Source of the DNA: Muricomes sp.
Lineage (GTDB): Bacteria; Bacillota; Clostridia; Lachnospirales; Lachnospiraceae
Length of the DNA stretch: 5,197 nt
Direction of reading: 5' to 3'
Assembly (NCBI GenBank): GCA_020024675.1
Contig: JAHHTM010000115.1
Location: 1 to 5,197 of the forward strand
The translations under genes and the position numbers were made by a program. Within the stretch, counting starts at the first letter, position 1, and each line of letters opens with the position of its first letter. Positions 1 to 5,197 of this stretch are shown here, in pieces. The notes beneath the pieces are model-generated. The model was not told where the DNA came from. It did not search any database and saw nothing but the letters and a program-made list of their open reading frames with translations.

Positions 1-637
1 AGTCTACAGGCAACTGCTTTTTTTCACAAAACGCCAGAAATTCTTTTAGATAATGAAGGTCATCTCTAAAATCTGCACCACTGGTAGATGGACCTCCCAC
101 TCTATAACCAGAATTTACTCGTTTTACTGCGCGGACAGAAGTCTCATATAGATGAAAATATTCTTCCTGCGTTCCTGCCCAGAAAGAACCAAGGTTTGGT
201 TCATTCCATACCTCGAAATACCATTGCTTAACCTCTTCTGTTCCATACCTCTCTGTCGCGTGGCGAACAGTTGCCTCAATCAGATGTTCCCACTTATCAT
301 AATCAGTAGGAGGAGCTCCATTAGCTCGCCACCAAAATATCGTGCTGAGTTTTGTTGCAAGTTGAGACGGCATAAAGCCAAACTCCAAAATAGGCCGAAT
401 ATTTACTGACAAAAGGAAATCGATCAACTTATCAAAATATCCAAAAAAGTATCTGCATGTACCATCATCGTTTTCATGGTAAATTGCCATGTCATCATGG
501 AAGATTCCATGAAAACGTATGTAGTCAAAACCTATCTCCTTTTGTACTTCCCTCAGTTGAGCCTGCCAGTCTGCACGCAACCCTTCTGCAGCACGTCCAG
601 CTGTAATACAGCGGGTGTAATATCTACTGTTCTTCAC
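1..637 (-). CDS. GH39 beta-xylosidase-type glycoside hydrolase, N-terminal part (C-terminus cut by window edge)
   Basis: This is the first 212 codons of a family GH39 retaining glycosidase, most likely a beta-D-xylosidase that removes xylose from xylo-oligosaccharides in the cytoplasm. Seen: residues 10-20 (CITAGRAAEGL) and 36-50 (GFDYIRFHGIFHDDM) match the conserved opening of GH39 xylosidases, followed by the barrel strand RPILEFGFMP (81-90). The general acid/base motif WNEPN lies at 144-148, so E146 is the predicted catalytic acid/base, close to its usual position in the family. GGPSTSG follows at 181-187. Family members run to about 500 residues, so the catalytic nucleophile and the C-terminal beta-sandwich lie beyond base 1. 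The start is a GTG with GGAGGG five bases upstream; an in-frame TAA lies just before that, with no other start codon between. There is no signal peptide. It is transcribed divergently from the gene at 896. The GH39 assignment is firm; xylose specificity is inferred from the family. Confidence 0.93.
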   Translation of the reverse strand, partial: MKNSRYYTRCITAGRAAEGLRADWQAQLREVQKEIGFDYIRFHGIFHDDMAIYHENDDGTCRYFFGYFDKLIDFLLSVNIRPILEFGFMPSQLATKLSTIFWWRANGAPPTDYDKWEHLIEATVRHATERYGTEEVKQWYFEVWNEPNLGSFWAGTQEEYFHLYETSVRAVKRVNSGYRVGGPSTSGADFRDDLHYLKEFLAFCEKKQLPVD

Positions 638-642
638 TTTTT

Positions 643-648
643 CCCTCC
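643..648 (-). promoter_or_regulatory. Ribosome binding site fixing the GTG start of the GH39 gene
   Basis: On the minus strand this reads GGAGGG, five bases before the GTG at 637-635. An in-frame stop lies only a few codons further upstream, so this site settles the non-ATG start. Confidence 0.85.
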
Positions 649-670
649 GTTATTAATAATAGTGTAATAT

Positions 671-694
671 ATTTATAGGATTTTTCCTATATAT
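671..694. repeat. Palindrome overlapping the GH39 transcription start, candidate operator
   Basis: TATAGGA (674-680) and TCCTATA (685-691) are perfect inverted arms around a TTTT centre. After one mismatch, two further pairs extend the symmetry to 671-694. The site covers the predicted start point (about 686) of the minus-strand promoter at 693-721, where a repressor would act. The arms are short and AT-rich. No regulator gene is in the window, so the operator role is inferred. Confidence 0.4.
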
Positions 695-721
695 CTTACC
701 ATGGCTTTTTCCGCAAATCAA
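693..721 (-). promoter_or_regulatory. Predicted sigma-A promoter of the GH39 gene
   Basis: On the minus strand a -35 box TTGATT (716-721) is followed after 17 bases by a -10 box TAAGAT (693-698), preceded by TGG, an extended -10 motif. Each box matches consensus at 4 of 6 positions and the spacing is ideal. The predicted start near 686 gives a leader of about 50 bases before the GTG. Confidence 0.55.
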
Positions 722-760
722 CACTCATTTCGTGCTTTTTTCCATATTTTCATATTAAAA

Positions 761-789
761 TTGTCATAAAAAGGAGAAAAATCGATTAT
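761..789 (+). promoter_or_regulatory. Predicted promoter for the gene at 896
   Basis: TTGTCA (761-766, 5 of 6 to the -35 consensus) is followed after 17 bases by GATTAT (784-789, 4 of 6 to the -10 consensus). The surroundings are very AT-rich, so other placements are possible. The implied leader is about 100 bases. With the minus-strand promoter at 693-721 it makes the 638-895 gap a divergent control region. Confidence 0.4.
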
Positions 790-895
790 ATATTTTTGTT
801 GTATTTCTGTAACTCAAAACAATTTAAATCAATATCATTACTTCGTCAAGCTCTTTTATATCACCAAAAATTAAGTAAAATCAGAGGATTATATC

Positions 896-1603
896 ATGAC
901 TGATTATTCTGCAAACATGTGTATTTCTTCCACCGAACATCGTGCCCTTGCATTAAACTATCTTCCCATTATCCATTATGACTATGCTGAAACCATTCCA
1001 CTTCAGTTGGTCGGCTATACCGTTCTGGAGGAAAGTTGCAAAAGTCCTTCTTTCCGTCGTGAACTTAAGCTTCCCCCGAATTGTCAGTGCATTATAGAAT
1101 ATGCCTTTTTTTGGAATTACGATATTCAACATATGTATGATCTAGAGCATATCTGGTGCTATGTTGGAAATGATGGAATGTTGACACATGCAGAGGGTAG
1201 CTTTCACGGGCATTTTCTTAATCTGTATGCCCCTGAAATTCCGTGCATCCCCCCTACAAACGGCCGCCATGTCCACGCATACTGTCAGCCTGGGAAACAC
1301 GCTTTTCTCCCCGACGGTAACCTGTTTCGTTTGTATCCCTTCTGGGAAAAATGCTGTACTGACAATTCAGGCGGTAAGGTTCTTGTAGGAAGTCCCTTTA
1401 ACGGAATTTATGAGCCCAGCAACGACGATAATCTCCGGTGTAATTGCTGGATCCGCTCCCACCTTTCTTTCCGTCCCACACTCAAATTTGAAATTGTTCC
1501 CATTCCGGAGAAGAATGTAATTTCTTGGGATGAGTTGTACAACGCCATTCCCACAATGATTGTCGCAGAATGTACCCGGTTGAAAGGCCTTATAAACATT
1601 TAA
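896..1603 (+). CDS. Conserved-looking 235-residue protein of unknown function with Asp/Glu/His-rich core
   Basis: I cannot name a characterised family for this protein. It starts at an ATG with AGAGGA seven bases upstream, has no signal peptide or membrane segment, and is probably cytoplasmic. The middle is dense in polar residues of a kind that is usually conserved. Seen: WNYDIQHMYDLEHIWCYV (73-90, with D75, D82, E84, H85), then HAEGSFHGHF (98-107), GRHVHAY (123-129) and QPGKHAF (131-137). Alternating Asp/Glu/His on short strands suggests a metal- or substrate-binding pocket. The spacing loosely recalls the D-x-E-H and S-x-H-G patterns of NPP1/Vps62-like folds, but this is a resemblance, not an assignment. 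There are nine cysteines, scattered, with no zinc-finger spacing. It sits between a divergent GH39 gene and a downstream membrane-protein gene with no terminator between, so it may be co-transcribed with the latter. The coding call is firm; the function is open. Confidence 0.88.
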   Translation: MTDYSANMCISSTEHRALALNYLPIIHYDYAETIPLQLVGYTVLEESCKSPSFRRELKLPPNCQCIIEYAFFWNYDIQHMYDLEHIWCYVGNDGMLTHAEGSFHGHFLNLYAPEIPCIPPTNGRHVHAYCQPGKHAFLPDGNLFRLYPFWEKCCTDNSGGKVLVGSPFNGIYEPSNDDNLRCNCWIRSHLSFRPTLKFEIVPIPEKNVISWDELYNAIPTMIVAECTRLKGLINI

Positions 1604-1701
1604 TTATTTATGCAAATGGTTTAAATATACGTATTTCCAAATTTCAAATATACAATTTATATCCCTTGTATCACCGTTTTAAAGTATAAAATTTTATAAA
1701 T

Positions 1702-1706
1702 AGGAG
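1702..1706 (+). promoter_or_regulatory. Ribosome binding site fixing the GTG start of the membrane protein
   Basis: AGGAG lies nine bases before the GTG at 1716 and supports that start over the in-frame ATG at 1737. Confidence 0.7.
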
Positions 1707-1715
1707 AAATTAATT

Positions 1716-2363
1716 GTGAAAGCAAAGAGAATTATTATGTCCTTTTTGGGCGTTATCATTGGCGCAATCAGTATTGGCTTCTTTAAACTTGCGGCATTCG
1801 GCGTTGACCCTTTTCAGTCATTTATAAGTGGAATTGATCAACTGAGTACAATTAATTTTGGCACATTATATGTTATTATCAATACTTGCCTGCTTCTGTT
1901 TGCGTTGATTTTTGACAGGCATTATATTGGAATTGCAACACTAGTCAATTTATTTCTACTGGGTTATGTTGTTCAATTTTCCTATGATACCCTCCATGTA
2001 TTTTTTCCTAACCCATCTATATTTGTACGAGGTATTGCATTTATTTTCGGTTTTGTAGTTCTTTGCCTATCATCATCAATGTATATAACCGCAGATTTGG
2101 GCGTATCTACTTATGATGCAATCGCACTGATTTTAGCCAACACCTGGAAAATTGGAAAATTTAAATATATTCGCATCTGTACCGATCTTATCTGCGTTAT
2201 AGCCGGAACTGCACTGTATCTTCTTGGAAACGGCAATCCTAGCCAGATTCCCACTATTGTTGGTGTTGGAACTGTGCTCACAGCTTTCTTTATGGGGCCA
2301 CTCATTGATTTTTTCAACCGTACCATTTCTGGTCCTATGCTAAAAGAAAAGGACCATAATTAG
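1716..2363 (+). CDS. YczE/YitT-type integral membrane protein
   Basis: This 215-residue polytopic membrane protein resembles the YczE/YyaS/YitT group, whose transported substrate or role is not established. About six membrane segments can be read, near residues 7-27, 46-66, 70-90, 103-125, 153-172 and 178-201. Family-like features are FGVDPFQSF (28-36) early on, its partial echo DLGVSTYDA (127-135) in the second half, and the final VGVGTVLTAFFMGPLIDFF (182-200). This suggests two related three-helix halves. Length is normal for the group. The start is GTG with AGGAG nine bases upstream; the in-frame ATG eight codons in (M8) lacks a comparable site. The 112-bp gap to the upstream gene contains no terminator and only weak promoter-like boxes, so read-through from 896 is plausible. 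The C-terminus is short, charged and probably cytoplasmic. The family call is good; function is unknown. Confidence 0.85.
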   Translation: MKAKRIIMSFLGVIIGAISIGFFKLAAFGVDPFQSFISGIDQLSTINFGTLYVIINTCLLLFALIFDRHYIGIATLVNLFLLGYVVQFSYDTLHVFFPNPSIFVRGIAFIFGFVVLCLSSSMYITADLGVSTYDAIALILANTWKIGKFKYIRICTDLICVIAGTALYLLGNGNPSQIPTIVGVGTVLTAFFMGPLIDFFNRTISGPMLKEKDHN

Positions 2364-2389
2364 AAATAAAATAAAACATGTCGACCATC

Positions 2390-2418
2390 GAGATAATCTA
2401 ATTACCCTAGATTATCTC
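2390..2418. repeat. Perfect 11-bp-arm palindrome downstream of the membrane-protein gene
   Basis: GAGATAATCTA (2390-2400) and TAGATTATCTC (2408-2418) are exact inverted arms around ATTACCC. The hairpin lies 26 bases after the TAG of the membrane-protein gene. It is not a canonical intrinsic terminator on the plus strand, because the next T-run (2436-2440) is 17 bases away. It may still halt or protect transcripts from both convergent genes, or mark the end of a repeat element. Confidence 0.75.
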
Positions 2419-2464
2419 CGCTGCGAAAACCTCAGTTTTTATTCACTGCCTTTTACAAATTGGA

Positions 2465-2522
2465 CGCCCCTCATCTGTATGAAAATATGATTATCTTCAT
2501 GGCATTTGATGGGCGACTTTTT
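2465..2522 (+). terminator. Terminator-like imperfect hairpin with T-run
   Basis: CGCCC (2465-2469) pairs with GGGCG (2511-2515). After one mismatch TCA (2471-2473) pairs with TGA (2507-2509), and inside the large loop ATGAA pairs with TTCAT. Five T residues (2518-2522) follow the right arm. This is the best intrinsic-terminator candidate for the plus-strand genes, but the stem is interrupted and the loop is long. It also overlaps the protein-like minus-strand frame at 2439-2630. Confidence 0.35.
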
Positions 2523-2745
2523 ATTCATTCACAGATGTACATTAATGTTCGTTTTCAAAGCCCTAACGAATTTTCCTGAGTGTGTAATCCATATAATCCG
2601 CCTTGAAAAAATCGGCTGGGATATGGGCACCTTATTTTATTCAAACCGTGTCAAAATTCTCCCAAACTTCGGTACACCTCAAATAATATGCTCTGCTTTT
2701 ACCTATTTGTTATTTTTTTATCATCTAAAATGCTTTCTATGTGGC

Positions 2746-4437
2746 TCAGATTCTGGTAAACAGGTTCATTTCTCCATACATAGTATTTCTGTTGTTAAAA
2801 AGTACAGCACGATACTGGTAGGTAATACCGGAATTGAGATTTTCTACATGACAAGCGTAGCTTCCAGAGGCAGAAACATTTTTCCCCGTTAGCCTTTTCC
2901 AACCGGTTTCATAGGATGATAGAGCGAATCCGGGATATTCCCGAAAATCAAAAGCCAAAGTTGCCTGTCTAAAACTTCCAAGAGTTTCTACTTCAGCGAA
3001 AAGGGTAACACCATTAGTATCTTGAGAAAGCCGATCATGCAGTGTCTGTACAATCATCGGAACAAATGCTGCAACAGGGTATGTGATTTTTAAAACCAAA
3101 GGGTTTCTCCACTGGGTACCGCAATAAATTCGTTGGGCGTGCATAGCAGAAATGTGGAGACCATCTTTTCTTTGCTCCCAATAGGTATGGGCATCCAGGT
3201 CTGGACGATACTCCGTCAACTCACTAGATTGTCCAAGAATCTCCACTGTAGTGTTAGGACTAGACTTGACGGACTTAAGTAAAAATTCACGCCGTTGACC
3301 GCGATTCCAGTCCGCTACATCAAAGAGTACTGCATAAACAGCATCTCCATCTTTGGAACGCAGTAACCAAGTAGAGTCCTCATTGGTAATAATCCAAGGA
3401 CGCGTGTTGTGAATTGCTTCCTGATTCAAGAAATGCCACAACGCCAGCTCACGGATAAGTCCCTCTTGTTCGTGGCAGAGCTCCCCGTTGGTATCAGGGC
3501 AAATATTCCACAAGAGGCTGCCGCCCTTAGCTCGGGTTTCGGTAAGAATGCGAATTATCTGAAGACCGGTTTTATACTGTTCATTTGTAGGCTGGTACTG
3601 CCAAGCCGTTCCTAAAGTCATACATGCCTCCCAGGCAAAATCTGCACCAACGCCAGGAATTTGTTGTTCCGGCGTAGGAATTGCACCTCGCGTTATTAAA
3701 ATATCAGGCTGAAGATCCCAGGCAATTCGCATACAGAGCTGCTGAAGTGACTCTCCTTCTTCGTTATACATATCTTCGCCACCGTCAAAGAACATGACAT
3801 CAATTTTTCCAAAATTTTGCATAAGTTCAGTCATCTGTTCTGTCAGCAAGGTGCGATAGCCATCCATAACTTCTTTGGAATACGGCTTCACAGGGGAACG
3901 GGTAATCGTCTGGTTGCAGTTACGCAGATAGTAAAAATCTTCCGGGGAAAAATAGAATCCCACTCGAATTTTCTGCTTTCGGAAAGCTTCCACGTACTGC
4001 TGAACCAGATCCCTTCCGTATGGAGTATTGACGATATTAAAATCCGTAGTTTTGGTGTTCCAGAGGCAAAACCCATTGTGATGCTTAGTGGTAAAAACCG
4101 CATACTGGAATCCTGCTAACTTGGTAAGCTCTGCCAGGTGATCGAAATCCCACTTTCTGGGGTTTAATGTTTTTGGAAGTTCCTGATAAAAACGATCGGT
4201 GTAATCTTTAGAGGCACCAACCAGCGAATGACTAATAACGCACCCCAGCTGAGAGTCCAGCGACCAGTGAATAAATAGCCCCATCCCTGCATCCCGTAAC
4301 CATTCTAAGTTTTTAGGGTTATTTCTAGAGGTCATTCTTTGTTTTAATGTTAATTTATTGTCCATCGTAACCGATTCATCCACGGCAAAATTTTCTGCCA
4401 TGCCGGAGGCTGGCAAATGATATGAGTTGATATTCAT
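2746..4437 (-). CDS. GH29 alpha-L-fucosidase-type glycoside hydrolase with C-terminal Fn3-like domain
   Basis: This 563-residue enzyme belongs to family GH29, which hydrolyses terminal alpha-L-fucose with retention. Landmarks, numbered from the ATG at 4437: GLFIHWSLDS (53-62), QYAVFTTKHHNGFCLW (111-126), FNIVNTPYGRDLV (133-145), VGFYFSPEDFYY (159-170), and the nucleophile motif DVMFFDGG (213-220) with D218 as predicted nucleophile. E270 in AWEACMTLG (268-276) aligns with the position used as acid/base in the Thermotoga enzyme. GGSLLWNICPD (305-315) and EAIHNTRPW (340-348) close the barrel region. The last ~100 residues look like a fibronectin-III-type sandwich, with the late pattern LNSGITYQYRAVLFNN (534-549). 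There is no signal peptide, so it should act in the cytoplasm on imported oligosaccharides. An ATG 13 codons upstream (4476) is open but lacks a ribosome binding site, while AGGGAG precedes 4437 by seven bases. Family assignment is strong; linkage specificity is not readable. Confidence 0.94.
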   Translation of the reverse strand: MNINSYHLPASGMAENFAVDESVTMDNKLTLKQRMTSRNNPKNLEWLRDAGMGLFIHWSLDSQLGCVISHSLVGASKDYTDRFYQELPKTLNPRKWDFDHLAELTKLAGFQYAVFTTKHHNGFCLWNTKTTDFNIVNTPYGRDLVQQYVEAFRKQKIRVGFYFSPEDFYYLRNCNQTITRSPVKPYSKEVMDGYRTLLTEQMTELMQNFGKIDVMFFDGGEDMYNEEGESLQQLCMRIAWDLQPDILITRGAIPTPEQQIPGVGADFAWEACMTLGTAWQYQPTNEQYKTGLQIIRILTETRAKGGSLLWNICPDTNGELCHEQEGLIRELALWHFLNQEAIHNTRPWIITNEDSTWLLRSKDGDAVYAVLFDVADWNRGQRREFLLKSVKSSPNTTVEILGQSSELTEYRPDLDAHTYWEQRKDGLHISAMHAQRIYCGTQWRNPLVLKITYPVAAFVPMIVQTLHDRLSQDTNGVTLFAEVETLGSFRQATLAFDFREYPGFALSSYETGWKRLTGKNVSASGSYACHVENLNSGITYQYRAVLFNNRNTMYGEMNLFTRI

Positions 4438-4444
4438 AAAAATA

Positions 4445-4450
4445 CTCCCT
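4445..4450 (-). promoter_or_regulatory. Ribosome binding site selecting the GH29 start at 4437
   Basis: The minus strand reads AGGGAG seven bases before the ATG at 4437-4435. The longer alternative from the ATG at 4476 has only AT-rich sequence before it, so this site shortens the protein from 576 to 563 residues. Confidence 0.8.
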
Positions 4451-4492
4451 GTCAGATGATTCTGCTCCTCAACCATAAATTCGATAACCGTT

Positions 4493-4506
4493 TCAACTTT
4501 CGTTGA
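4493..4506. repeat. Small inverted repeat in the GH29 leader
   Basis: TCAAC (4493-4497) and GTTGA (4502-4506) are exact inverted arms around TTTC. On the minus strand the neighbouring TGAAACGGTTATCG partly resembles a catabolite-responsive (CcpA cre) site, but its central bases do not fit. It could be an operator or a small leader hairpin; evidence is weak. Confidence 0.3.
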
Positions 4507-4540
4507 TAGGCTTTACATTTACACGATGGTTGATCCGGTG

Positions 4541-4552
4541 AAATCATGATTT
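4541..4552. repeat. Perfect 12-bp palindrome upstream of GH29
   Basis: AAATCATGATTT is its own reverse complement and lies just downstream of the candidate GH29 promoter at 4566-4593, a possible repressor site. A 12-bp AT-rich palindrome can occur by chance in this composition. Confidence 0.3.
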
Positions 4553-4565
4553 AGAATACTGTTTT

Positions 4566-4593
4566 AGTATACCTTTTACATAAAAGAAATCAG
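4566..4593 (-). promoter_or_regulatory. Candidate promoter of the GH29 gene
   Basis: On the minus strand TATACT (4566-4571, 5 of 6 to the -10 consensus) is preceded after 16 bases by a weak -35 box CTGATT (4588-4593, 3 of 6). It would give a leader of about 120 bases that carries both small palindromes. The -10 is good; the -35 is not. Confidence 0.35.
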
Positions 4594-4728
4594 CATTGCG
4601 TTGATTATAAGTATGACTGTAATTTCATTGACCTTCTTTGCGCAATAGAACATTGTCAACATTAAACCTCTCATTGAAATTACGATACCTATAGTGCTCC
4701 ACAATATTCCATTAATGTTTAGGTTAAT
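4576..4728 (-). other. Short hydrophobic open frame, possible small membrane peptide or gene remnant
   Basis: A 50-codon minus-strand frame is open between a TAA at 4729-4731 and its own TAA at 4576-4578. The first ATG is at 4674, giving 32 residues. The translation looks like two membrane-type stretches (NGILWSTIGIVISM and ITVILIINAMLISFM) separated by a basic loop with CAKKVNE. No ribosome binding site precedes the ATG, and its 3' end overlaps the predicted GH29 promoter. It could be the C-terminal remnant of a lost membrane protein, or chance in AT-rich DNA. Confidence 0.25.
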
Positions 4729-4841
4729 TTAATGATAGCATATTCTGAATGAGATTCTACGCACAAATTGCTTTTTTATATTACATATTGCGACTTTTGC
4801 TTAAGGTATCTTCTGTAAAAGATTAATCCACTGAAAGTTTA

Positions 4842-5197
4842 TTAATTTTCTTTGCCTAGGTGATTAAGGAAGTGATATTCATATCCGCCATTATTCGATA
4901 TAGTAACCGTCACCGCTCAGGTTTCAGGTAAGAAATGAATATATCCGGATTCACAGCAATAAGATAGCTATTAACCATAAGAAGTATTTCCTATCTCAGA
5001 CAAGTTATCCATCATCCGGCTTGAGATACAGGGAATATACCTGTTTGGTTTATATTCAATTTCAACGTCCCACGAAAAGCAATCACAGCTTGGAATCAAA
5101 ATAAAGATTGTGTAGTCTGGTTACGCCTTGGCGAATTTTTTCCCCTGTCTTTTGATTGTGATTCCATTTTACAGAGGATTAAAGACAAAAACCAATG
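4842..5197. other. Interrupted protein-like sequence on both strands, possible gene relic or dispersed repeat
   Basis: No intact gene is present. One minus-strand frame carries a 49-codon open stretch (4971-5120) and, after several stops, a stretch ending at a TAA at 4842-4844 that includes ISNNGGYEYHFLNHLGKEN. On the plus strand, the frame from a GTG at 4860 has only three stops (4929, 4965, 5022) and then stays open from 5025 to the edge, including VVWLRLGEFFPLSFDCDSI. Both strands cannot be coding at once, so the pattern fits a conserved repeat or an old relic. An ATG forms the last three bases (5195-5197), but the nearest Shine-Dalgarno-like site (AGAGGA, 5173-5178) is 16 bases away. Confidence 0.3.

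Larger units (their letters stand above)
2364..2745. other. 382-bp gap between convergent genes, with possible degraded or dispersed sequence
   Basis: No intact gene is supported. Besides the palindrome and the hairpin, one minus-strand frame stays protein-like from 2630 down to 2439: 33 codons from a GTG at 2630, a TGA at 2529-2531, then 29 codons from an ATG at 2528 to a TAA at 2439-2441. Neither segment has a convincing ribosome binding site. The plus-strand frame at 2506-2892 runs into the GH29 gene and has no site either. The stretch could be the remains of a gene or an intergenic repeat; I see no terminal inverted repeats or flanking target duplication that would make it a defined mobile element. 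Confidence 0.35.

Noticed and set aside
152..667. Plus-strand open frames of 85 and 63 codons
   Set aside because: They lie mostly antisense to the GH39 gene, whose conserved motifs are unmistakable, and they lack ribosome binding sites and recognisable protein character.
2506..2892. Plus-strand open frame of 128 codons
   Set aside because: Its last 147 bases are antisense to the GH29 C-terminus, it has no ribosome binding site, and it starts inside the terminator-like hairpin.
3409..4119. Open frames of 68, 100 and 71 codons inside the GH29 gene
   Set aside because: They are shadows in other frames of a gene whose GH29 motifs span the same bases.
4438..4476. Extension of the GH29 protein to the ATG at 4476
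   Set aside because: No Shine-Dalgarno sequence precedes it, whereas AGGGAG stands at ideal distance from the ATG at 4437; the extra 13 residues are outside the family's conserved region.
4482..4495. CcpA cre site next to the small inverted repeat
   Set aside because: The outer bases partly fit, but the central CG expected in a cre site is displaced and the last base is wrong, so I do not call it.
5195..5197. ATG at the very end of the window as the start of another gene
   Set aside because: The nearest ribosome-binding-like sequence is 16 bases away and no codons are visible after it.

Overview
The window looks like chromosomal DNA from a low-GC gut or rumen Firmicute, most plausibly a Lachnospiraceae-type clostridium. 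Intergenic DNA is AT-rich, Shine-Dalgarno sites are strong (GGAGGG, AGGAG, AGGGAG), GTG starts occur, and there are two cytoplasmic glycoside hydrolases of the kind these bacteria use on plant or host glycans. The genus is an inference; no rRNA or other marker gene is present.

Layout. Positions 1-637 (minus strand) hold the first 212 codons of a GH39 beta-xylosidase-type enzyme; its C-terminal part lies outside the window. A 258-bp divergent promoter region follows (638-895), with a good minus-strand promoter and a palindrome over its predicted start site. On the plus strand come a 235-residue conserved-looking protein of unknown function (896-1603) and, 112 bp later, a 215-residue YczE/YitT-type membrane protein (1716-2363). 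A 382-bp gap between convergent genes (2364-2745) has an 11-bp-arm palindrome, a terminator-like hairpin and a protein-like but interrupted minus-strand frame. Positions 2746-4437 (minus strand) encode a complete GH29 alpha-L-fucosidase-type enzyme with a C-terminal fibronectin-III-like domain. The last 760 bases (4438-5197) hold no intact gene I can support. They contain the GH29 leader and a candidate promoter, short palindromes, a 50-codon hydrophobic open frame, and a final ~350 bases with broken protein-like frames on both strands.

How the genes fit together. The two hydrolases would release xylose and fucose from short oligosaccharides inside the cell, as neither shows a signal peptide. 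No transporter, sugar-specific regulator or catabolic gene is visible, so any operon or utilisation locus must extend beyond the left edge or be scattered. The two plus-strand genes may be co-transcribed, since no terminator separates them, but nothing in their sequence links them to the hydrolases. I found no tRNA, rRNA, CRISPR array, intact insertion sequence or recognisable defence system. The most interesting material is the unknown protein with an Asp/Glu/His-rich core and the two intergenic stretches that read like degraded or dispersed sequence.
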